The notes under the pieces are model-generated. The model did not search any database. It was not told the origin of the DNA and worked only from the letters and a program-made list of their open reading frames with translations. Of a stretch of DNA of 64,000 bases, positions 22,056 through 32,512 are shown in pieces (position 1 is the stretch's first letter; the number at the start of each line of letters is the position of its first letter). This DNA is from Glebionis coronaria. Lineage: Eukaryota; Streptophyta; Magnoliopsida; Asterales; Asteraceae. The stretch lies in assembly GCA_025667525.1 (NCBI GenBank), contig CM046878.1, positions 96,425,237-96,489,236 on the forward strand, read 5' to 3'. A program made the translations under genes and the position numbers.

Positions 22056-23305
22056 TATGTGTTTTGGGGTCTTATTGTAAAAGTATGTACAGGATAATGC
22101 ATTGTTATTGGTCTTTTTGAAGATTTAGATTTCCACTATATTTTTCTAACACTGAAAAAGGTTACCTTAACGCTGATAAGTGTTATTGTGACGATGTCAG
22201 CAATATATTTGTCTAACGCTGACAAAGGTTTCCATAACGCTGACAAGTGTTATCGGGACGTTGTCAGCAACAATGTTAGTTTTGTGGTTTTTAATCTAAG
22301 TGTGCAGGTGGTGTTAGCATTATACCATTAGATACAGAGTTGCTTATGGATCCTTGGAGAATCATTTGAGCATGTTTTTATTTATAGATGATGGTTGGAA
22401 TATTTTTATTCCTATCTTGACATAAATTTTTTATGTTCATGCATATTTTTGGGCAACATATGTATCACACTTTAAGGGGAGGTTTTAGGAACCTTTAGGA
22501 CTTTTGGGTATCCTTATGATACTCTTATCACAATTCTAGATTGTGTCCACATGTGAGTATGAGTTAGTTTTACTAAATCATGAGGCACTGTAGCATGAAA
22601 AGTTGATATACTATGCATGCTGCCAAGACATTTTTGGCCAAGAATTGGTTGTGGTCTGTTGGGAGACTTGGGAATGATTTTATCATGGGTTTACCTGGGA
22701 GTAACAAGGAATTTTATGAGATAACTTAGTTGTTAATAGTTTTTGTTAGCAAGGGACACTGGAGGACTGTTATGTCTATCTTGCATAAGCAAGTGTGCAT
22801 AACTGGACAGTGTTTGCCACCCTATAATACTTATCAACTTATAGGTTATTTTCACTAGGATAAATTACTTTGTTAAGGTCCTTTTTCCTTTTTAATACTT
22901 TTATTTTTGGACGCTGACAAGTATTTTTCCAAGCGTTGTTGTGACCAATTTAGACGCTGACATGGCTTTGGCAAACGTTGACAAGAATATAGCCGTTGGG
23001 CGTTGATGGGTTATTTTTTACCGTTGATACCCATTGGGACCTACCCAGTTGTTACTTTTTGACGAATTTTGGGGCCGTAATTTTGGGAGCAGATAACTTT
23101 TAATTAATGCATGAGATAACTTATTTTCTTTTCAATATTTTCATCATGATATTTTGAAAATAGTTGCCTCATTTTTTATCAATCACATGCATATATCTCT
23201 CCTCTATATTTGGCTCCTATTTTTAAACAGGGTACCTATCATTCTTGTCTAACAATTTTCTCCTATATTTCATCTTTATCAATCATTCATAAACAGCTTT
23301 CAACA
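22056..23305 (+). other. Copia D spacer with motif arrays and hairpins
   Basis: No gene seen. The RCGYTGAYA motif appears at about 22170, 22216 and 22237 inside a 67-base tandem duplication (22149-22282), and again at about 22911, 22933, 22954, 22975, 23000 and 23021. In the duplication GCTGACAA is followed by TTGTCAGC, forming an 8-bp hairpin. Confidence 0.7.
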
Positions 23306-26300
23306 ATGGCACCAAAATTTAAACCAAGTGATTTGGTATTGGGATTCAGGAGTCAACACAACATGATTGCATATTTGGACGTTGATGATGCTCTGTTTCC
23401 CCAATACACACAGATGGTGGCGTACTTGAATGCATCCCCCATTAGGTATGCTCTTTCTCATGCTCCTCTCATCTCTGTCACACATATTAAGCAGTTTTGG
23501 AACAATGTTAGTTCCTCAACAGTTAATAAAGTGACTACATTATCATCTATTGTTCATGGGCGTACATGGGTGGTTACTGAAGCCTTGGTTCGCCAGGCTT
23601 TGCATCTTGATGATGCAGATGGTATAACCACCCTTCCTATTCATGAAATAGAACAAGGACTAAGGGCTTTGGGTTATCCTTTCCCTGATGAGGGAACTTT
23701 AAACAAATATCATAAATAGGAGTTTCCCCCAGCCTGGAAGTACCTCATACATGTCATCTTACAATGTTTGAGTCCCAAGTGTACTGCATTCAATGAGATT
23801 AATAGATCCATTGCTAGTGCTATTGTGTGCATTGCAACTGGGCAAAAGTTTAATTATTCTAAAATAATTTTTGATGGCATGTGTAAACACAAAGGGAGTA
23901 AGATGACTTTGGCTTATCCCAGATTTTTACAAATGGTTTTTGATGTGCAAAATTACTGCACAAGGGATCATGATGACTTTTATGAGATCCTTGTGTAAAA
24001 GAAAGCTATTTTTACAAAGATGAACTCACCCCCTCACCGTGACTTACCCCTCACCCCAACTATGGTTGTTGTTATTGCAGCAGCACAACCCCAACCAGAC
24101 CCTCAACCACAACTTGACCCAATACCAGAACCTTTACCTTCACCACAACACATGCAAATTGACCAAGAACCCTGTGACGCTGACACATTAAATGTTGGCG
24201 TTGACACAAGTAATCCAAACGTTGACACTTTTCCTTCACAGACCCAAACACCCCTTAACCAACCCACATCCACCCAATCCACATCATCTTTTACCCCACC
24301 ACAATATAGGTTGCAAAAACGCCAAAGGACTACTAGAGTGTTCTCCTCTAGTGGTCCTAGCCATGTAGCAGAGAGAACCACCACCACAAGTGTGGTTGGT
24401 GCTATGGATGAGGCTGGGACTATTGGTTCTGGCTTAGATGCAGGCCAAGACAGTCCTAACATCTTTAAGACCTCACCCATGCCCCATGAATCTAACTTGG
24501 GAGGTCAAATACCCATTTTAGAGGAGGGCGGATTAGAACCATACACAATAATGGAATTGACGGCTGTCTGCATTAGCTTGCAAAAGCAAAGTACAGACTT
24601 GGTACAAATTGTCAGTACACAAGGCCTTGAACTCAAGCAATTGAGGGAGAGGATTGTTATTTTGGAGAATGCTAGCACAAGGCGTGGGATGGAGGAATCT
24701 TCCAAAATGGAGGATGAGCAGATGAATGTGAGTGATAAGGGCTCACATGATGGTGAATCTTTGGGTGTTGTTGAAGCCATAACTGAATTGAAGAAGGAAC
24801 CAGCTTTTGATACATCTCTGGTAACTCCTATCAATTTAGACTTGTCTTTTACAGCTATGTTGGATCAAATTACAAGAGGCGCTGAGACAAGTAATTTGGG
24901 CGTTGACAAGCAATGTTTGAATGCTGACACACCAAGCGCTGACATGAGCAAGTTGGGCGCTGACAAAAGAAATTTGAGCGTTGACAGACCTGCAGATGAA
25001 GTTGATGTATTCCAGTCATCATCTATCATCAAAGAAGTATCTTCACAGGTATTACCATCATCCTTACCCATCATTGATCCATTAGATAAGGGTTAAGGAA
25101 TTATGGTAGAAGTAGAAGTTCCAAAGGATGCAGCACAGGTAGAGTTTGATAGAAGGTTGGTTGCACAACTTGTGGAACAAGAAAGAAAGAAGGTTGGTGA
25201 ATCACCATTTGTTGTCACTTCAGAGGAACAAGAAGGAAGTGATGAAGCCAGTTCAGATTCAAGTGTGATGATAAATGAGCAACCTGAGAGGCTTGAATAT
25301 GGTGATGAGTTGGCAAGAGAGAAGCTGAATGAGTTGAAATTGCAAGTAGATTTTGATATGACAGAAGTTGTTCAGATGTACCATGCTTGGGAAGATAGGT
25401 GTATGGAGAATCCAGATTTGACTATTTCAGACCAAATATGGGGTTTTGAGATTCTTCTAAGAGTACAAAAAGACTGCAAGGTAATTCTGAAACACAAAGC
25501 TAGCAATATTCTCTCAATGCTGAAGAGGGATAGAAGGGAGCTGTACTACATGCTACTCAGATTTCATGGAACAGGATGGACCTATAAGAAATTGTTGAGA
25601 TTATCCTTTGAAGAGTTGGAGTTCAAGGCTTATCCCATTTGGGCAAGAGTGCAGGAATAAAACACTCTAAGACTTCTTTCTGATGAAAGGAAAGAAGAAC
25701 TTGCAGAAGAGATGGAACTTAAGAAGGCAATGATTGTTCCAAGACCTTTGAAGAAGGGAGTCCCTCTTGAGTTTCCTAAAGATATGGATAGATTGAATCC
25801 AAGTGAAGCTGTTATAAGAAGGAGCATCAAGCTCTCACCATTGGAAGCTTCAGATATGGTACAAGTGTTACCTCTGATTCCAGAAACCCTATTATAAGCT
25901 ATGAAGAAGATGAAAGTGGGTTTTGGAAGATTGGTAGGTATGGGAAAGAGGTACACACATTTACCACTCTTATATCTTTGTTTACAAGTGTTGATAGAGA
26001 AGACTTGGTAGACCTTTGGAGGTTGTTAGAGGCCAAGTATGAGACTAAAGCTCCTACTTCAGTCAATGGAATAAAACTTTGGTCAAAATTCAAGAGAATG
26101 TGTGGACCAAAAGATGAAGATCCTGCTGTTTGGAAGGATCTTGAAGATGATCTCAGTGGTCTTCAATGGCGTTTGTATTCAGCTGCTGGTGTTTATTATT
26201 TGAGCTCTACAAAGTTTGCTGAGTATCTTCTTGTAGATGGTCAGTATTCCATGTCCAAAGAAGTTTTGAAGAAGATGAAGACAACACAACTGGAGATTGA

Positions 26301-26385
26301 TTATTCAAGTGATGTGGCCAAAGATTTGATCAGACATATTTATTACCAATATGATAAGAGTTGTAAGATTCCTCCTAGTTCTTAA
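23306..26385 (+). pseudogene. Copia D 3' open reading frame (uncharacterised, decayed)
   Basis: A frame of roughly 1,025 codons starting near ATG 23306, after the RNase H stop. It is interrupted by stops at 23717, 23996, 25094, 25658 and 25895, then a frameshift before 25978. The N-terminal part has blocks such as SPIRYALSHAPL, IKQFWN, and a YPRFLQMV segment; the middle is Pro/Gln/Asp-rich with motif-derived V-D/A-D repeats (24177-24230, 24879-24985). The C-terminal part contains DLSGLQWRLYSAAGVYYL and YSMSKEVLKKMK. I associate this layout with the extra 3' domain in many Asteraceae copia polyproteins. Its function is unknown to me. It has no clear signal peptide or membrane span, so I do not call it an envelope. 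Confidence 0.65.
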
Positions 26386-26424
26386 TGTTCATTCAGAAAC
26401 TTGATTAGTAGAGTAGATATCAAG

Positions 26425-26437
26425 TTTAGGGGAGGAT
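26425..26437 (+). other. Polypurine tract, copia D
   Basis: TTTAGGGGAGGAT directly precedes the TG of the 3' LTR. Confidence 0.85.
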
Positions 26438-26938
26438 TGTTAGGAATAAAATGTAGCCAGTCCACTTGAGCGCTGACAAGAGGAAAACAAGCGTTGATAA
26501 GAAGAAAACAAACGCTGACAGATCAAGCATTGACAAGAAGAAGTCAAGCGTTGATACATTGAAGACAAGCGCTGATAGAAAGATGTAGTCTACACGTATT
26601 ATGTTTCTAGTAAAGATAAGTTCAACATTGTATTTTCTATCATTATCTTTACCTAGAATAGTTGATACGTAGACTCTTGTACAAGGCTTCTTATGTCTAT
26701 AAAAGAAGACCTTTAGGTTAAGTTTAATAAATAAGTTTTCATACGTTAAACACTTTCATTGTAAGCAAGTTTGTTATCAATCAAGTGAAAGTTTGTTTAC
26801 ATCTCTGTGTGTTCTTGTTGAAGTGTTAATTCCGCATAACACTTAGATTACTTTATACATAAACAAAGTTTCTCTACGTGTATTACTTGATCTAATCTCG
26901 TATACACAAGCTTAATCGATCTAAGTTTGGGATCAACA
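26438..26938 (+). repeat. Copia D 3' LTR
   Basis: Starts TGTTAGGAATAAAATG and ends GGGATCAACA. The six motif copies are at 26470, 26491, 26512, 26527, 26548 and 26569, the same 21-21-15-21-21 spacing as the 5' LTR. Confidence 0.88.
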
Positions 26939-26943
26939 TCGTA

Positions 26944-27970
26944 GAGTTCAACATATCCAGATGGATATTGGTGTTTTACTGTATAAGGTCCAGTCCATCT
27001 CGATGTAAGCTTATGTTTCTTGAATTTATATTTCGAGATAAAGAGTACTTTCTCTCCATGTTTGAAATCTTTTCTTTGTCGCAGTTTGCGATCATGCCAC
27101 ACTTTGGTTCGTTCTTTATATAAACGTGAACTTTCATAAGCTTGATGTAAAAATTCATCTAAATCATGAAGTTGAAATATACGTTTTTCTCCAGCTGTAA
27201 TAAGATTAGGATTGCAGTTCTTAAGTGCCCAATATGCACGGTGTTCAATTTCTATTGGTAAGTGGCATGTTTTTCCATACAAGAGTTTGTACGGTGTGGT
27301 TCCAGTTGGTGTTTTGAAAGCGGTACGAAAGGCCCATAGAGCATCTTCTAATTTTTTAGACCAACAAGCACGGTTGTTTTGGACGATCTTTTCAAGGATT
27401 CGCTTAAGAGCTCTATTAGTGTTTTCAACTTGGCCACTCGTTTGAGGGTGGTAAGATGTGGAAAATAGGTGGTTTACTCCATATCTTTTCATGATTTTTT
27501 TCATGAGTTTGTTACAGAAATGAGTTCCTCTGTCGCTTATAGTGATTTTGGAATTCCAAAACGACATAATATTTTCTTTAAGAATGCTATAACAACTCTT
27601 GCATCGTTAGTTTGCAAGGCTTGAGATTCGGTCCATTTCGATACATAGTCGACGGCGACTAAAATGTATTGACATTTATAAGATTAAGGAAATGGTCCCA
27701 TGAAGTCGATACCCCCACCTCAAAGATTTCACAGACTTGGATATTATTTAGGGGCATTTCATCTCTTTTTTTAAGATTTCCAGTCCTTTGACATGCTTCG
27801 CATAATCGTACTAAGGTATGAGCTTCCCGAATAATCGTTGGCCAGTAAAAGCCAGCGTCGAAAACTTTTTTAGCGGTGGTATTCGCTGCATAATGTCCCC
27901 CGGTCTGTCCGTAGTGACATTCATCAAGAATTTTTCGAGATTTGGATATGGAAATACAACTTCGGATCAT
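26944..27970 (-). pseudogene. Gypsy B integrase (broken)
   Basis: On the minus strand, 27970-27659 carries the HHCC zinc-binding region (HYGQTGGHYAA ... CEACQRTG). A frameshift follows near 27700, with one or more further breaks. From 27567 the catalytic core is open: [10 protein letters not shown], then YHPQTSGQVENTNRALKR with the catalytic Glu, then the C-terminal KWHDRKL-type region and SRWTGPYTV. Integrase would insert the element DNA. The gene is cut by copia D at 26939 and its tail lies at 19311-19424. I see no chromodomain. The decay is old enough for several frame breaks. Confidence 0.85.
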
Positions 27971-28021
27971 TCCATCGGAACAGATTCTAAATAGGTGAGG
28001 ATCGTCCCAAAAGTATTTTTT

Positions 28022-30008
28022 AAGTTCAAACTAGAATCTTTTCTTTTGTTGATATGTCATTCCCTTTCGTAAAATACCTATAGCCAAATAGTTTGCAAAG
28101 TCTGCGAACCATGGTGTAATGTTAGTATTTATTTGCATTATGTTTTCATCGGGAAAATTGTCGATTTAATCATCGCTAGAATCATCATTCACTATGCGAG
28201 ATAAATGATCGACAACAACATTATCAGCACCTTTTTTATCTTTAATTTCTAAATCAAATTCTTGTAAAAGCAATATCCATCGTATGAGACGAGGTTTGGC
28301 ATCTTGCTTTTAAACAAATACTTTGAAGGCTGAGTGATCGGTGTAAACTATTGTTTTTGACAATACGAGGTATGATCGAAATTTGTCAAACGCATAAACT
28401 ACAGCTATGAGTTCTTTTTCCATGATGGTGTAATTTTGTTGGGCTGCGTTTAGATATCTACTAGCAAAGTAGATGGGGTGAAATTGTTTTCCATCTTTTT
28501 GTCCAAGGACGGCTCCAAGGGCATGTTCACTTGCATCGCACATAAGCACAAATGGAAGGTTCCAACTGAGGCTTGCAATAATTGGTGTGCATGTAATCTT
28601 TGCTTTAAGAGTTTCAAATGCAAAAAGGTATTCATCATTAAAATCGAATGTTCTTTCTTTTTCTAAAAGTTGAGTTAAAGGTGTTGCGATCTTCGCAAAG
28701 TCTTTGATAAATCATCGGTAAAATCCGGCATGACCTATAAAACTTCTAATGCCTTTCACATTAGTAGGTGGTGGGAGTTTTGAGATTACGTTTATTTTCG
28801 ATTTGTCAACTTCTAAGCCTGCGCGCAAACACTTTGTATCCAAGCACAGTTCCTTCTTTAACCATAAAGCGACTTTTTTCCCAGTTTAGCACAAGATTTG
28901 CTTCTTCACATCGTGCTAACATTTTATCAAGATTGCTAAGACATGTGTCGAAAGAATTTCCAAAGACGGAAAAATCGTCCATGAAGACTTCGACTGATTC
29001 TTTAATCATATCGTGAAAGATTGCAATCATACACCACTGTAAATTAGCAGGTGCATTGCACAGGCCAAAGGCATGCGCCTATACGCGTAAGTTCCAAATG
29101 GAAAAGTAAATGTGGTTTTCTCTTGATCCATAGGGTTGATTGGGATTTGAAAATTTCTGGAAAAACCATCGAGGAAACAAAAGTATTCATTCCCTGCGAG
29201 TCTTTCTAACATTTGATCCATAAAGGGCAAAGGAAAATGATCTTTCGCAGTTGCGTCATTTAATTTTCGATAGTCAATACAAACTCTCCATCCGGTGATG
29301 GTTCATGTTGGTACTAACTCATTGTTCTAGTTAGTTACTACAGTGATACCTCCGGTTTTAGGTACACAATGAATAGGACTAACCCCAGGGGTTATCGGTG
29401 ATTGGGTAGATTATCCCAGAATCGAGGAGTTTCAGGAGCTCTTTTTTAACAACATCCTTCATGTTAGGATTTAGTCTTCGTTATTTTTCAACAATCGGTT
29501 TCTTGTTATCCAAAAGTTGGATTTTGTGTTTACAGAACGATGGACATATGCTAGGAATATCAGAAATTTTCCAAGCAAAAGCTTGTTTATGCTTCTTGAG
29601 AAATTCAATTAGATCGTTTTTGTGTTCTTCCGAAAGTTGGGATGAAATAATTATAGGTAGTAATTTTTCTTCGTGAAGAAACACATATTTCAGATGTTCA
29701 GGAAGAGGTGTAAGTTCTATATATGTAGGAGGCTCTTCCACATATTTCTTAACTTTGAAATCAGTTTCGAAAGTTATGGTTTCAAATGGTGTTTCTTTTT
29801 CTTCATCAGGGTTTTCTATAGGTTCGTCGGTATTAACGACTATGAAGGCGTCAAATTCAGCAAAAAGTTCTTCTTCGAGGATGGTTCCTTTGATAGAATA
29901 TAAAATTTCGCTTCCTTCATCAAGAAGAGCGTCACAATAGGCTTCAACGACTTCGTCAATGACATCAATACTAAAGCAAGTATCGTCATTAGAATAAGAG
30001 TGTTTCAT
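28022..30008 (-). pseudogene. Gypsy B reverse transcriptase and RNase H (broken)
   Basis: Minus strand. 30008-29481 is the acidic stretch and the RT entry (EEHKNDLIEFLKKHKQAFAW). After several stops, 29230 onward shows MLERLAGNEYFCFLDGFS and TTFTFPFGTYAYRRMP. 29030 onward has the catalytic VFMDDFSVFG block. 28549-28310 is RNase H (LMCDASEHALGAVLGQ, IMEKELIAVVYAFDKFR). The parts are in the right order but in different frames, so no full product is possible. The remainder down to about 28022 is the decayed tail of RNase H. Confidence 0.85.
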
Positions 30009-30205
30009 TTCTTCATCGATAGAAAGGAAATTCTATCTTCTCCAACTCCAAGGTTGAGTTGATTTTTTTAACAAGAATCACGGCGTCAGCAGTATGCAAA
30101 AAAGGTCTACCAAGGATAAGTGGTACCTTGCTATTTTCTTCCATCCCTATGATTACAAAGTCGACAGGAAAATGAATTTTCCAACTCCAACGAGCATGTT
30201 TTTGG

Positions 30206-30450
30206 CTATTCCCATTGGGTATGAAAAGAACGGTCCGCGAGGCGAATACTCATTTTTGTGGGTTTGAGAACATCTTTTGAGAGTTTAGCATACAAGGAGT
30301 ATGGCATGAGGTTGATACTAGCGCCAAGATCGGCCAAGGCGTTACAAGAATATGAGTAATGGAAAGTACATGGAATTAGTAAACTTCCAGATCTCAAAGT
30401 TTTGGTGGTACTTTGTTTTGGATAATGGCAGAACTTTCATCATTTAGAAA
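30206..30450 (-). pseudogene. Gypsy B aspartic protease (fragment)
   Basis: The minus strand encodes SLLIPCTFHYSYSCNALADL and GASINLMPYSLYAKL, the protease active-site region with DLGA in place of DTGA, as in gypsy C. Frames are broken on both sides. Confidence 0.75.
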
Positions 30451-30591
30451 AGCAGAAGAAACATCTTCAAGCTTATGTTTGCTTTTGATAAGTTCTTTGA
30501 GAAATTTGTCATAGTTTGGCATTCCAGCCAGAACATCGATTAAGGCATGTTGATTCAAACTTCTTGGATTAAGTCGAGGAATTTACCATAC

Positions 30592-32279
30592 TTAGCTTGC
30601 ATCTTTTGCTTGCGTAAGCGTTGGGGTATGGTACTTTTGGTTTATATGGTTTTGGTGTTGGGTTTGATTTTTTAGCGGGTTTAGTTTTGGTTGGTTGGGC
30701 TTCATCCCCATCGTCACTATCGAGTGGGTTTTCGATTGGTGTGTATTAGGTAGGTTTGGTAGGTGATTCGTAAGATAAACCACTCCGCATGAATACGGCA
30801 TTAACATGTTCATTACGAGCTTGCGGTGGTTGATATTGGTTGTTGTTTTTGGAGTTTGGGTTGGTGTTGCTTGGTAAAGAACCAGAAGCGCGATTCGATT
30901 GCTTACCGGCAAAACGATCAAACTTAGCTTCAAGGTTTTGAATGGAAGCTTGGTGGTTTTTGTTTGAAGTCTCGAACTTTGTTTTGAGGTCAGTGAATGT
31001 ATCTCGCACGAAAAGGTTGGTTTTTATTTGAGATTCAATAAAATTGTCGAGCTTGGTTTCGAGGTTGGGTTTTTCTTCGGTTTGGTTGGGTTTCTTTTTT
31101 TCTCGATCGTAACTTGGTTTATCATTAGATCTCTAATTATCGCGGTCACGATTACGATAATCGTTATAAAATCGAGTTCGACAAAAGGTGTTCATAAAAT
31201 TGGCTTCTTCTTCCTTTGTCATAGGAGTGTCATCGTCATCACATTCACTAGAAGGATGGTTTCCTCCACAGTGTTTGCAAGTTTCACGATTTTTGTTTCA
31301 TCTCTTTATATTGAGTGTTGATATTGAGAGACATGGCGTCCATACGAGCCATAATTATTTAGTTTCGGTTGGGATGTTTCTTTCTTCAGAAAAAGCTACG
31401 GTTTTTCGTGGGTTTTTGTTTTTGTGATTTTTTGACCAATCAAGCTTGAGTAAGACTTTGTCATCTAATAATTGGTAAGCTTGGTTAGGGGTTTTATAAA
31501 GGAAAATACCGCCCGCTGCGGCGTTCAATGCATCTTGGGTAGCATCGTCAAGACCATTATAGTAAATCTTGATTATTCCTTCTTTTTTTTTGTTCTTGAC
31601 CATGGCAGTTTCTGAGTAATTCTTTCATTCTTAACCATGCGTCAGTGAGAGTTTCTCGATCTTGTTAAAAAAAGCTTTGGATTTCTCTGTGGAGTTTTTC
31701 AAATAGGACAGGAGGAAAGAATCGGCTAATGAAAGCGGTTCTAAGACCTTCCCATGTTCGAATGGTTCCTTCATTAAGTTCGTCGAGCCATGACTTGGCT
31801 TCTCTAGTGAGGGATGATGGAAACATCATGAGTTGAGCGGCTTCGGCTTGTCCTTCTCCATAGTTAAAAATTTTGCATATTCCGCTAAATTCGTGGATGT
31901 GTTTGTGAGGATCGGTTTTGATTTGACCATCAAATTGGTGGTTTTTGACAAGTATCAAGTGGTCTCCTTTGATTGCAAAATCGTTCGCAATATCAGGTAA
32001 AACGATTGCGAAGCCAGGAGTTGGTGCTACAACTTTATCGGCTAACCACATTGGTTCATCATCGGTGTCCGACATTAGATAGTAACGGTTGATGAGTTTG
32101 GTGAGAAATAGGAATTGAGAAAGGTTGTCGAAAGGTTGGTTGATTTCTCGAGGTTGAGATTGCTCGTGTCTCCTATCGAAAGGTACACGATGGTGAAGTC
32201 TACGTAACCTTTGGTTAAGGGTACGTGCAGGTTCTGATAACGATGATAATGGTGGAGTTTCGGATGAACGGGTGTGCAT
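30592..32279 (-). pseudogene. Gypsy B gag (broken)
   Basis: Starts at ATG 32279 (MHTRSSETPPLSS). Codons ~70-205 form the retrotransposon gag domain (HKHIHEFSGICKIF, AKSWLDELNEGTIRTWEGL, FISRFFPP). An in-frame TAA lies at 31665-31667, then gag resumes (ETLTDAWLRMKELL) and shifts frame near 31600. 31603-31355 is a further piece (YYNGLDDATQDALNAAAGG) and 31009-30746 a Gln/Asn-rich linker. The gag shell protein cannot be made intact. Confidence 0.82.
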
Positions 32280-32284
32280 CCAAC

Positions 32285-32395
32285 AAAGGTTTTAGGTTGA
32301 CAGAAGAAATGTGTGTCGCACTTTTTGGATTGTGCGGCGTACATTAGTTCGCTACATGAAGTGCAACGCACTTTTGGATTGTGCGGTGTACTTTC
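32285..32395. repeat. Cluster of GTGCG-CGCAC near-palindromes in gypsy B leader
   Basis: Related 11-mers start at 32311, 32332, 32361 and 32381. They resemble those in the gypsy B LTRs (5549-5628, 33434-33487), where spacing is mostly 21 bases. Confidence 0.65.
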
Positions 32396-32487
32396 TGTAC
32401 TGCAGGAAAATTTTTGGTTTGTTTGAGTGGGAAATGATTCAATTCTTCAAAGATTACGAAAGTTTTGATTACAAAACAGGATTATAA

Positions 32488-32507
32488 GTCCCCGGCAGCG
32501 GCGGCAA
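32488..32507 (-). other. Primer-binding site, gypsy B
   Basis: On the minus strand TTGCCGCCGCTGCCGGGGAC lies a few bases inside the 5' LTR. This resembles the TGGCGCCGTTGCCGGGGA-type primer site of plant Athila/Tat elements. Confidence 0.65.
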
Positions 32508-32512
32508 AAACT

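Larger units (their letters stand above)
19425..26938 (+). mobile_element. Copia D: internally deleted Ty1/copia element with extra 3' reading frame
   Basis: LTRs at 19425-19934 and 26438-26938, with an imperfect 5-base duplication (CCGTA at 19420-19424, TCGTA at 26939-26943). The internal region starts in the linker between integrase and RT. The primer-binding site, gag, protease and integrase are missing. RT and RNase H follow (to 22055), then a 1.25-kb spacer, a long 3' reading frame (23306-26385, decayed), a polypurine tract (26425-26437) and the 3' LTR. The insertion interrupts gypsy B's integrase gene in antisense. An extra frame after RNase H recalls Sirevirus-type copia elements and Asteraceae copia polyproteins. 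Confidence 0.9.

Noticed and set aside
23306..26385. Retroviral-type envelope gene
   Set aside because: Position fits, but there is no signal peptide, cleavage site or membrane-spanning segment that I can see.
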